Assembly (NCBI GenBank): GCA_036362985.1 | Contig: JAYGXS010000004.1 | Span: forward strand, 581,456 to 645,455 | Origin: Ligula intestinalis | Taxonomy: Eukaryota; Platyhelminthes; Cestoda; Diphyllobothriidea; Diphyllobothriidae | Length of the DNA: 64,000 nucleotides | Direction of reading: 5' to 3' | Shown: in pieces, positions 43,637 through 53,332 of the stretch | Layout of the letters: the number at the start of each line of letters is the position of its first letter | Position numbering within the stretch: the first letter of the stretch is position 1 | The notes under the pieces: model-generated | Told to the model about the DNA's origin: nothing | Databases searched by the model: none | Seen by the model: only the letters and a program-made list of their open reading frames with translations | Made by a program: the position numbers and the translations under genes

Positions 43637-45765
43637 AGTTTATTTTTTTCAGTTTATTTGGTGAAGATAATAGGTGATGCCTTTGAAAACCCTATTTATC
43701 CCGTGTACAAGCACCTTTACAAATTTACCACTAATAACATAGTATTGGCAAACAGTGAGTAGCATTCTTTTTTACAATATATGTCTGGTTTTTAGAATTC
43801 AGACTGCAAGAGAAAGGACGGGACGCATGTAATTATCCAAGCGTTGTTTGTACATCTGAAGGGAAGTGGCCTCCACGACGGACTGTGGAAGTTTGTTCCA
43901 CTGTTGTATGACACGTTGCGTGAAGAATTCAGGACGGTTGTTTAGCTTGGACATCTTCGTGCGCAGCTTCATTGTGTGCCCACGGAGATGAGGCGAGAGG
44001 TGCCCCTAAAAACATGTCTTTAAAGCGTAATTCTTTCTCAAGACCGTTTATTATCTTGTAAAGTAGGATAAGATCCCCTCTTTGTTGCCTGTAATACAGA
44101 GGGAATAAATTTAGGCATGCCAGTCTATCTATGTAAGTGTGGTCCTTTAGACCTCCTACTAGCTTTGTTGCCCGACGCAGCACTTTCTCCAGACATGCCG
44201 TGTCCTTTGCTAGCCATGGCCGCCACGCCTGTATGCCATACTCTAGGTGTGGTAGAACAAATGTGCCGTACTATCTGCCAAAGAGATCTTCATCGAAGGC
44301 TAGAAACGCGCTTTTGATAGCGTGCAGCACTCCCGTGGCTTTATTTGCAGCTTTGACAGATTGTAATGAGGGCTTCAGATTACTCTGTAGCCAAATTCCG
44401 AGGTCTTTTTGCGTAGATGCTACGGGAATTTGGATGTTTTTCAGGTGATATGTCCTGCTGCTCTGGGGGATAGGGTAGGTTGTTGGACGCAGGTGGAGGA
44501 CGGCACACTTTTGCACATTGGAATCCAGCAGCCATCTCTCGGACCACGTCTGCAGTTTGCAAAGATTATTTTGCAGAGCATCTCGGTCGCCTGGGCGCTT
44601 AATGACTTGCCAGAGCTTAATGTCATCGGCGAACATGATTTTACCGCAGTCCATTTCTTGAAGACTGTCATTTACATAGAGAATGAAGAGTAGAGGACCG
44701 AGAACGGAGCCTTGAGGAACTCCACTAACTACGTCAAGCCAGTCCGATTTATCCTCCTCGATGCAAATGCGTTGTTTTTGACCGAATAAAAATGACCTGA
44801 TCCAGTCCAAAATTTCCCCCTTGATGCCAAGAATGCTCAGTTTATGCAAAGGGCGTTGATGGGGCACGCTGGCAAGGGCTTTGCGGAAATCGATGTACAC
44901 TACGTCCACTTCAAAGCCCTCTTCTTAAGCACTTGTCCAGGCCTCAATTGAAGTCAGGAAATTTGAAAGGCAGGAGCACCCTCGCTGAAAGCCATGTTGG
45001 AAATTTTGTATGATGTCACTTTCATCGCAAAATCTTACTATGGCCTGCTTGACAAGGACCTCCATCATTTTGCAGGAAAGGCAAGTCAAGCTTATGGGCC
45101 GAAAGCTGTTTGCAGACATCTTGCTACTTCCCTTATATAACGGTTAGATGTTGGCCGTCTTCCACTGCAAAGGCAAGTCCCCTGTTCGCCTGGAAAGCTC
45201 GAACAGAATTGAAAGAGGCACCGATAGCTCGGTCGACAGTTCTTTAAGTATCAGTCCAGGGATCCCATCCGGTCCAGGTGACTTGTCTGGTTTGATGTGA
45301 CTGAGGACATGTCTTACGTCTGCGACAGAAAAGGTAAAAGTTTCAATAACGGCTGTACCTTCGCCCACTTCTACTCCCGGATTGTCGTCGGGAGATTCCA
45401 TCTTAAACGCCGATCTGAAAATCTCTGACAGTAACTCTACTTTCCGCGGTCCTTCCGTTACTACGTTTCCGAGGTTATCCCTTAGAGCTGCAATGTCGCC
45501 CCGGTGCTTCCTTTGACTGCGGATGTATCCATAAAACTTCTTTGGACATATTGTGCCTTGTGTTGTAAGTTGACGCTCAAAAGCAGTTCTAGAATTTCGT
45601 ATTTCCTTACGGCATATATTTCGTTGCGCTTTATATTCGGCAAGTGATGTTGAATCTTGAAGATGCTCGTACTTTTTCCACAAACTTTGTTTCTTATTCA
45701 TGACCCTTTTTATCGGCTGGTTGACATATGGAGGTCTGGCACATGGTCTTATTACTTTCATTGGG
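43636..45765 (-). pseudogene. CR1-like non-LTR element, RT complete but frameshifted (family 8, copy b)
   Basis: Minus-strand pieces in order: linker and fingers (QSLWKKYEHLQDSTSLAEYK, FERQLTTQGTICPKKFYGYI, KSPGPDGIPGLILKELSTEL, 45761-45144); FRPISLTCLSCKMMEVLVKQ and NFQHGFQRGCSCLSNFL (45119-44925); palm YIDFRKALASVPHQRP, VPQGSVLGPLLFILYVND and FADDIKLWQ (44909-44271). The connection/C-terminus LRRATKLVGGLKDHTYIDRL is at 44183-43929, and the 3' UTR runs to about 43636. The catalytic FADD is intact, but breaks occur near 45130, 44915 and 44270. The endonuclease is absent because the copy is 5'-truncated at 45765, where it meets a PLE. Confidence 0.87.
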
Positions 45766-47320
45766 CAATGGACTTCAATTAAGCTGCACTTTAAACGTGC
45801 AATTCAGCTTTAATGGCCAATTTTACCGCCAAATCGATGGGGTAGCGATGGGATCACCGCTTGGACCTCTCCTAGCCGATACTTTCATGGGCAAAATGGA
45901 GAGAAACAAACTTTATTCTATTATAAAAGACCTTTCAGCCTATGCTCGCTATGTGGATGATATATTTATAATAGCAGAAAGAAGACTTGAGCTTGACACA
46001 TTCTTAGATAAAGTGGATCAGGTGCACTCAGCGTTAACCTTCACTTTAGAAAAAGAGGACAGACAGTGCCTCCCTGGACGTCCTCCTTAGTAGAAGATCT
46101 GATGGATCAATAATTAGAAATGTATTTCGTAAGAAGACCTGGACAGGGCAATACACTAACTTCTACAGTTTTGTGCCACTAAGTCAGAAACGAGGCCTAG
46201 TCCGCTGCCTCACGAACCAAGCTAGGAGAATATGTTCTCCAGAGACACTGGAGGACGAACTCGCACTGCTTAAAAATACCTTACAAGAAAATGGGTTCCC
46301 CGATAAGTTCATCGATAAGTTTATGGAGGAACGTCCACCAAGACCGGAGGTACCGACGGCTGAGAAGAAAACCGTATTTCTTACATGCCTTTTCAAGGTG
46401 ATCCAGCAAGCGAAATTCTACAGCTTCGTCTGAACGCTGCAATCGCGCGTACATATCCAGCAGCAAAGTTAAGATTATTGTTCTCAAGCACTCCACTTCT
46501 TCGCCTTGAAGGCAAGGATAGACTGCCGTTCCAGACCACAGCAATGTGTATCTACAACTTTAAATGCTCCTGTGGGGCAAGTTACATTGGTCGAACGATT
46601 AGACGTCTATCCAAGCGCATGTGAGAGCATCACCCTGCGTGGCTAAACAGAGGCGAAACTAAGTCGATATCAAGCGCAATTCTGGCTCACTTGGTAGACA
46701 GCGGTCATCGGGTAGACGTCAACCAAGCATTTAGAGTCGTCTATAAAGTTCCGGCTAAACACTCTAAGTTCCTGCGTCAGCGGATACTTGTGACGGCAAA
46801 AGCACTCGCCATTCGCCTCACAAACCCAATTTTATGTGCGCAGAAAGCCTTTGTAGCGGCTCTAAGGCTCCCGTGGCCAAAAGCCCTTTCAACATCCGCC
46901 CTCACGCCTCTTACTACGTCGCGAAACAATGATGAGACAGCGGCATCAAGCATCCAAAGGCCACCGACACAGTCTCAAGACGTTGACACCTTGCGTCCTC
47001 ACACAACCCAACAAAACCCGAGACGAGGACCACTGGATGACATTAACTAATTGTCTGACTCCTTCCCTTTCCCCTCACCCCACACCCCATTTCTCTGTCC
47101 CCAATTAAGGCTAGAATCTGATCCCCTTGCTCCTTTTACACCTCTCCCCTTGTTACTACTGATTGGTTTGCCAAAAACTTTCGGTAACTCTACCCTCACT
47201 TATATTACTGTATTGCCTGATGATGAATTAAGCGAAAACGTTCGTTCGCTTAAGTTAACTTTCTTAATGCTTACATGGGTATCATCGCTGAATTTAAAAA
47301 TTATGTTTAGCTAAGCTGTG
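45766..47320 (+). pseudogene. Penelope-like element, truncated RT plus GIY-YIG (PLE 4)
   Basis: The coding sequence starts inside the RT (FSFNGQFYRQIDGVAMGSPL, LADTFMGKMERNKLYSIIKD, catalytic YARYVDDIFIIAE, 45790-46090). It continues after a frame change (FVPLSQKRGLVRCLTNQARR, LKNTLQENGFPDKFIDKFM), then MPFQGDPASEILQLRLNAAI. The GIY-YIG signature FKCSCGASYIGRTIRRLSKR lies at 46555-46620. A TGA interrupts at 46621, after which EHHPAWLNRG and DVNQAFRVVYKVPAKHSKF continue to 47050. It is the same family as the remnant at 7310-8110. The 3' tail includes a hammerhead-like core at 47217. Confidence 0.85.
47217..47243 (+). ncRNA. Hammerhead-like core of PLE 4
   Basis: CTGATGA (47217-47223), a short spacer, GAAAACG (47234-47240) and TT follow the same order as in PLE 3. 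Stem II is weak here. A competing hairpin of AATTAAGCGAA with TTCGCTTAAGTT overlaps it. Confidence 0.3.
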
Positions 47321-48427
47321 AAGATTTTTCACACAAATATAATGACAGACAATTTTCATCGCATTTTGCTTAAACCACACCGCTGACCTTGGCGTTTAAG
47401 CAAAATTTCTGCATATGTTACCGCGAAGGTCTTGTAAAGAACGCTTTATTGAATGTAATTGATGTAGAAATATAGGTTTTTGTAAACTATACGTTCCGCT
47501 TATGCGCTTTTAAGAAATGGCAAAAACAGAAGAATAATAAGTATTTGAAAAATGGGCATATATATGGCTAGTACGTTTTTAATTCGCAATCGTTTGACAT
47601 ATGGTGGAATTAATCCACTTTTGCGGAAAATAATCCATTATCAAGAGAAAAATAAGTTCTTTCATTTCCAGTCCGATTGAATCGTTCAAACTCGGGTATA
47701 TTAAAAAAATTGTCAAGTCTCCAATTTCATTGTGACATTATCGTAGAAAAAGTTAATATGCACAGTAATTCGTCAGCTGAAAATGTAATTAAAGTACTTT
47801 TTAAAGAGATAACCTATTATGGGAAGTTTATTTATTAATCTCAGAAATAACAATATCCGAGTTATCTTGCGGACGTTCTGCATACTCGACAATGCGGTTT
47901 GCTGTTTTGAGGCATTTATTAATATGATCCACATAACCATCTTCATTAGAACTATTATCCAAAAACTCATTTTCCTGTAAATGTTCTCTATGTTTATCTT
48001 ATTTAAAAGGTATTGATGTAAACGTCGAACAGAAGCGCAGTTAATCAACTTATCAATGCAGACACTGAAAACGAGCAAAATGATGCCACACTTTATTTCA
48101 TGATTTTCAATAAATTGTTATATACTAATGGTAATATGTAAAAAATATTGTGACTAAAGAAAAGTTATTTTCATATAAAGGAAGTGGTTGCTTTATGTTT
48201 CCAACTTAAAAAAATATTTATTCTTCTAATTTATAGCCAATTTAAGCCATCAGAACTTGGGGATTATCGAGGAGGATTTATTTTTATTAACAGACACTTA
48301 GTTCTCCTTATACTTCTTTCAAGTTTTAAATATGTCTAATGCTGCATTGCATGGCGTGAGACTTAAAGAGAAATAAAGCTAGAATGCGTTTACTTGTGCA
48401 CTACTTCAGAGCAAAGAAGCAGGCACC
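47321..48427. other. No gene seen; AT-rich
   Basis: Only low-complexity AT-rich ORFs such as 47773-48078 (minus), without motifs. It lies downstream of the last visible kelch exon. Confidence 0.4.
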
Positions 48428-48605
48428 CTACTCATCGAGAGCAAAGACCGTGTCGCCGGAGGCGATAAGGCAAAGGTAACAGCGTGGCTGCTTCATCGCG
48501 GCCAACTCTGTCCACTGGCCCTGGGGACTGCTGTCGTCTGGCAATGAGAAACCCTCCACAATGCTTTAACTTGCTTTAGCGTTATAATCACCACCACATA
48601 CACCG

Positions 48606-48618
48606 ACCGCTAGAAGGC
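48606..48618 (+). repeat. Target-site duplication, left copy (13 bp)
   Basis: ACCGCTAGAAGGC is identical to 49553-49565. It lies at the truncated 5' end of the jockey-like insert and within kelch coding sequence. Confidence 0.88.
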
Positions 48619-49552
48619 ACCAACCACAAGCCCGCAAGCCCAAACTCCTTGGTGTGCGTTTTGATCCGCTCTTCACGTTCGCAGACCATGCCAGGGAGAC
48701 CGCAAGCAAAGTAAGCCGCTGCACCAAGGTCCTCAAGGCTCTAGCAGGCACATCCTGGGGCTGCGCGAAAGAGACTTTGTCGACTGCTTTCAAGGCGCTG
48801 GCCAAGCTGCACCTCACTTATGCGACATCAATCTGGTCTCCAACGATGAGCTCTTCCAGCCTCCGCCGCCTCCAGTCATAACAGAGCGCTGCCCTCCGCA
48901 CGATCACGGGTTGCTTTAAAATGTCGCCTATAGATCCTCTTCATGTTGAGGCTTCTGTTCTACCGGTCGCCCATCACAACACTCTCTTTAGCCAGCAGTT
49001 CTGGTGGAGTTGTTCGCAACCCGGTCATCCCAATCATCACCGTTGCACCGCTCCCGAGCCCTGCCGCAACGTCCGGCCGTCTATTCGAGCACTCCACAAG
49101 GAAGCTGTTGCCTCGTCTCTCGCGGATCTACCTATTGATAGCTCTGCCACCAAGACAGGCTTCCAGCGTCTCCACCAGAGAGTCGTTGTCGAGGAGAAAC
49201 GAGGTAACCGTCCCCCGGTCCTTTTGGGTGGCTATCTACCTCCGATTGCGGCCTCGGAATGACATCTCCCGAGTGTCACTCGCTGTACCCTGGCGCAGCT
49301 ACGCAGTGGCTACTGCATGCTCCTTCGCCAGTACCAACACTGGGTCGACCCATCCATACCCGACGGCGGCGTCTCGCCGCATGACTGCCATCATCTGTTC
49401 GCCTGCAGTTCTCGGCCATGCACCCACCTCACTCCCACGGACCTTTGGCTCAAGCCGGTCGAGGTCGCGGCTTTTCTCCGTCTCCCAACTACTCCCAGGT
49501 TGGATTCCGGCGGGGATTCCTGATCCAACTATGAGCTACAACACACACACAC
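48619..49552 (+). mobile_element. Jockey-like non-LTR element, 5'-truncated, with target-site duplication
   Basis: The frame begins PKLLGVRFDPLFTFADHARE and continues LAGTSWGCAKETLSTAFKAL, LHLTYATSIWSPTMSSSSL, MSPIDPLHVEASVLPVAHHN, then LPRVTRCTLAQLRSGYCMLL and CHHLFACSSRP. This is the post-RT region and C-terminal Cys/His segment of Jockey-group proteins. Stops and frame changes are present. The 3' end is a (CA)n tail at 49538-49552. The 13-mer ACCGCTAGAAGGC flanks the insert at 48606-48618 and 49553-49565. Confidence 0.88.
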
Positions 49553-49565
49553 ACCGCTAGAAGGC
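49553..49565 (+). repeat. Target-site duplication, right copy (13 bp)
   Basis: It directly follows the (CA)n tail of the insert and is identical to 48606-48618. Confidence 0.88.
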
Positions 49566-49984
49566 GTCTGCGATAGGAAGTGACTGCCAGGCCGCTGCGT
49601 GGAATCCGCATAGGGGCAGCTCGCTTCCAAAATTCCATGGGGCTGTCAAATTTGTCCCTATCCTCCCAGTCTGCGCCGAGCTGGCAGTACTCTACTGAAG
49701 CAAGGTATTTGTATTCATTCAAACCGCCAATGATGAAAATCCGATTGTCGCCAGGCACACAGGCAGAAGCTGAACCGTACCTCCTTGCCTGCATGTCGGC
49801 CAGCTTACACCATTTGTGGGAGGAGGAGGGGTGAGAGGAAGGTGTGAGATTTTTCACCCAAAATACACGCTATCAATATAAGCAGACAGATCGTAACATT
49901 GCGCTCGAGCTCACAAAAAAGGATCTTCAGGCCATTGCCCAGTAGTGTTGCACATGGCACCTTTCCCTTTCATGGCGCATATGT

Positions 49985-50795
49985 TCCGTTTTGGTTGGTG
50001 GCGACGATCAGCATCAGCCTAAACTAAGCATAGACGGTCACGAATTAAATGTGCCAGGAGTTATTAAGGATCTAGACATAGCCTATTCCTATAGTCTTGA
50101 TCTGTTAGAGCACTGTGCTCTGACTGTCTCGAGATCACCCCGTACTACCAGATTTATTCTCAGGAATTTTAAGACCATTAAGGTTAGAATTAGTCTTTGT
50201 CATATGTACGAGAGACCTATACTGCTCACTCCTGTTAAGTCTTGTGCGCGCTAGTGAACGGGAAAAAATAGAATCGGTCCAGTACTTCTTCATTAAAAGA
50301 GTTTTCTCTCAAGAACATGGTTACTTATCCTGCCAAAAACTTTTTAACCTTATTAATCTCGATCCCTCGTGGCTACGCAGATTATATAGAGCGTGGCTTG
50401 GACTGCGCTCTCATGTGTGATGACTTTTTTAACTTGCCACTACAACTTATCCCCGGGGACATCTCTTCAAATTGTATGTGCCTCAAGGACGATTGGATGT
50501 GAGGAAGTATTTTTTCTCTAATCGGGTCCTGGACCCGTGGAATAATCTTCCCGAGGCAATTGTTATGTCCCAATCTGTGGAGACATTCAAACCCTAAATT
50601 GCTATACACATGCTACAGCACAACGGAAAAAATGTCACAAATAAGCCTCGAAACACCACTGCACCATGTGAATGTTTAAATTTTCCTGACTGAAAACTTT
50701 TTAACATTGTTTATAATTCTTGAGATTTTGATGTGAAAAATCGGGAGTTTAAAGGCGCAAGCCTATTTTTACCTCAAATATACTGACTGACCGAC
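49985..50795 (+). mobile_element. CR1-like non-LTR C-terminal fragment, decayed
   Basis: The frame reads LSIDGHELNVPGVIKDLDIA at 50020-50080 (the post-RT block). After breaks come LFNLINLDPSWLRRL (about 50340) and HLFKLYVPQGRLDVRKYFFS with RVLDPWNNLPEAIVMSQSVE (50460-50597). The 3' end near 50795 has the AAAGGCGCAAGCCT hairpin and an AAATATACTGACTGAC tail. It lies in the intron between kelch exons E and F. Confidence 0.75.
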
Positions 50796-50807
50796 TGGCT
50801 ATTATTA

Positions 50808-51237
50808 TTTTTTACACTTTTAAACGGCCGTACCTTTACTCCCCTCAGTAACATAAGGCAGTACAACCACGCTCGGCGCGCCAGTCTTCGGGATGTCTCT
50901 TTATTTGTTCCTATGGCACGTACAGTTAGATACCGTAATTTTTTCAATTGACACCATAGCAATCTGGAATAAGCAGCTCAGAAGTTTTAAAATTCATCAA
51001 AGGTATCCTTTGTTTAAGAGAGCTATCACTAGTTTTCTGCATTGAGGAAAACTTTCACGAATTTTGGGAACTGACTTGGTGGAGTCTCTTTCATTGTGTT
51101 GGCTTTAGTGGAATTTGAACCCTGCCTGACATCATGCTGTGGACAATACTGCTGAATCGGCTAATTCTGCAGCCGACAGCAAGCAACTGTTCGCCGACAC
51201 ACATTCCTTCAATGCAGAATAAATAAATAAATAAATC
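50808..51237 (+). mobile_element. Non-LTR 3' fragment with (AATA)n tail
   Basis: The frame reads RQYNHARRASLRDVSLFVPM and ARTVRYRNFFN, then after a break IWNKQLRSFKIHQRYPLFKR and AITSFLH stop at 51043. This is a typical C-terminal motif of non-LTR proteins, from a different family than its neighbour. The UTR ends in an (AATA)n tail near 51219-51237. Confidence 0.6.
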
Positions 51238-51614
51238 AAAAACATTACACTCAAGGATGACTGAGAACACTGTGTTTCCGTATCAACCCTCCTCATCCCG
51301 AAGTTAAGTCAATCAACAAGCTGCAGTTCTTTTCTGCTAAACTGCCAACTCGATCTATAACTGCACATATCTTTCGTTAATATCGTAACTTTGAGGTCAG
51401 GTTTTTTTCACGTGAAACAAATTCCCTATTTTGCCCACTATTGACCAAGCAAAAAACTAAAACAAAACCGATATTGACTGCAAAAGAGGGATGTTGTTCT
51501 AGGTTTTTTCCTCTTATCGAGGTTTTGGAAGGCGCCCAAGCAGTGCTTTACCTATTAACTCAATTTTTAAAATTGCCTGTAAACTGGAAATAAATAAATA
51601 AAGAGTTTTCTCAC
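51238..51614. other. Intronic, no gene seen
   Basis: Part of the inferred intron E-F. A second short AATA tract at about 51589-51603 sits just before the exon E donor. Confidence 0.4.
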
Positions 51615-51847
51615 CTGTTCTGACGGACACCGTACGCTTCACAGGATTTAAGGCAGAAATTCCTATGACCGCCAAAAACGCAGAGCAGAGGCTGGTCGCC
51701 TGCGTCGCCCACCTGCACGACTACGGCTGCGTGCAGCGAGCGGGAGTGGCATCGGCTTTCTCCAGCGCCGTTCAGTCACGATCAACTGTTCGACGTGCTT
51801 TGTATATGTCTGGTCCCTGATGCTGCCTCCAACTACAAAGATGCTCT
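51615..51847 (-). pseudogene. KLHL-type pseudogene: kelch exon E
   Basis: Minus strand: acceptor CACGCTAG precedes SIFVVGGSIRDQTYTKHVEQ and LIVTERRWRKPMP, then HSRSLHAAVVVQVGDAGDQP, LLCVFGGHRNFCLKSCEAYG and VRQN, ending at the consensus donor CAG|GTGAGA (51615/51614). Two kelch blades with GG pairs and the W spacer are clear. The change from MP to HSRS needs a one-base frame shift near 51763, which suggests a single-base deletion. The 2-nt overhang AG pairs in phase with exon F if the latter begins at 49813. Confidence 0.78.
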
Positions 51848-52536
51848 CTAGCGTGGATGAGCAAGGGAACATCAAGTGTGAGGTGGAAAAAAGGCTTTGA
51901 AAAAAAACTGCCGGGCAAAAACTATTCGATTGCAAGGAATAGTTAGGTGTGGTATGAGCATAATTTCTGTTATATTTCCTGGAAAATGCTTAGTTTAGTT
52001 TGTCTTATCCCGAGATATCCTTTCAGTAAGGAAAACCACCTTTTTAGTTCCATATATTACGAAGAATAGGCATTAATTTTGCCAAATCCATAGGTAGCCT
52101 GATTTCGAAGTAATTTCCTATGCTATTAAGTAAGGCAGAAACAAACATTATATATATTCAAGGCAATAATCTTAGAAATTATAAAGTGCATGACATGGAG
52201 GTAGGTGGATAGAACACGACTTTTAAGGGCCAGACCCTAGATTTCGATCAAAATTTTAGTTGAAGACAATCAATTACCATGGAAATGTCCATTTTGCAAA
52301 CGAGTATCACTACAAGTAGTATGAATTCTATATGATAAGTCACGTCCCGTCCACCTAATTCCATGTCATGCACCTAATAATTTCCACGATTATTACCTTG
52401 ATTATTATCTGGAGGTCGTATACTAGAAACCGCATAGAGAACATTGGGAGGCCCACTGAGGAGCCGAACCCCTCGTTGCTGTATTATTCAGTACCACAAA
52501 CATCGGTAAAGCGCGTGTCTGGGCTTTTACCTTATA
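51848..52536. other. Intronic, no gene seen
   Basis: Part of the large inferred D-E intron. AT-rich and without recognisable features up to the MITE. Confidence 0.4.
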
Positions 52537-53139
52537 CAGTAGTCGCCGGCTATTAAGCCCACGGCTAATAAGCCCAGCCATGCATTAAGCCCACATCAGC
52601 TTGGGACGGAATTTTACATAGCAAAAGCCACCGGATAATAAGCCCAATCACCGGCTAATAAGCCCAGTCGCCGGCTGCAAGGCCTAATTTGCCGGATGTG
52701 ATTTGTTTTCATTTTTCAAGTCAAATTTGGCGACACCCTTTTCGGACAGCAGCAGACATGAGGGGTGAAAAGGACAAATCCCTAACACGAGAAAGCCACA
52801 GGCGAAAAAGGCTAACGCACCCGAACCACAGCGCTGAGGACACACACGCACAAAAAGGGAACAACGCGTTCAGGCTCACGCTAGACGATGCCGACAGGCG
52901 TGACCCTAAAGCATACCAAGGTCGTCTGGCTAGCCTCCCTAGGTCTCGAAAACACAGGCAAACACCATTTTTCTCTTGTACATAACCAAACTCAACACAT
53001 AACACAATACGTATGTAATTTATAGTGCCTATCCTGCGTTTGCTAATCAAGAACTAGGACTCTCCGGTTAATGCGCCCGCCGCTTATTAAGCCCGATTCG
53101 GTCTGGGCCCGAGGTGGGCCTAATAACCGGCGACTACTG
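52537..53139. mobile_element. pogo/Tigger-like MITE (603 bp) with CAGT termini
   Basis: Both ends read CAGTAGTCGCCGG inward, continuing YTATTARGCCCAC, and are flanked by TA dinucleotides at 52535-52536 and 53140-53141. CAGT termini plus TA duplication is the pogo/Tigger pattern. Subterminal sequence holds several same-direction copies of TAATAAGCCCA or ATTAAGCCCA (52550-52665, and 53090 near the other end). The internal ORF 52689-52985 is charged and unrecognised; no transposase is visible. Confidence 0.8.
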
Positions 53140-53332
53140 TATCTCTGCGGCAGCAAGTTTAACATTATTGTCATATATATATGCGTCATGCAATGGAAGA
53201 AGCCAAATATAAGTGAGCAAAGTTTAAAAAATATCCCATTCACAGCCGGAATTTTGATTTTCAGTTGATTAATAGCATTTGACATCTTACTAATTGAATC
53301 GCATTAATTTATCATTTATTGTCAACGGCTGC

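Larger units (their letters stand above)
48428..49813 (-). pseudogene. KLHL-type pseudogene: kelch exon F, split by a retroelement
   Basis: Minus strand, 49813-49553 reads WCKLADMQARRYGSASACV, RIFIIGGLNEYKYLASVEYC and MRIPRSGLAVTSYRRRLLAV. After removal of the inserted element it resumes at 48605 with VGVCGGDYNAKAS, a TAA, SIVEGFSLPDDSS, QWTELAAMKQPRCYL and GDTVFALDE, ending at TAG (48430-48428) or a GT donor at 48431. These are successive kelch blades (GG pair, W spacer). Kelch propellers in BTB-BACK-Kelch proteins bind substrates for Cul3 ubiquitin ligases. Lesions are the jockey-like insertion (48619-49552), one internal TAA, and AA at 49815-49814 where an acceptor AG is expected after a pyrimidine tract. 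Confidence 0.75.
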
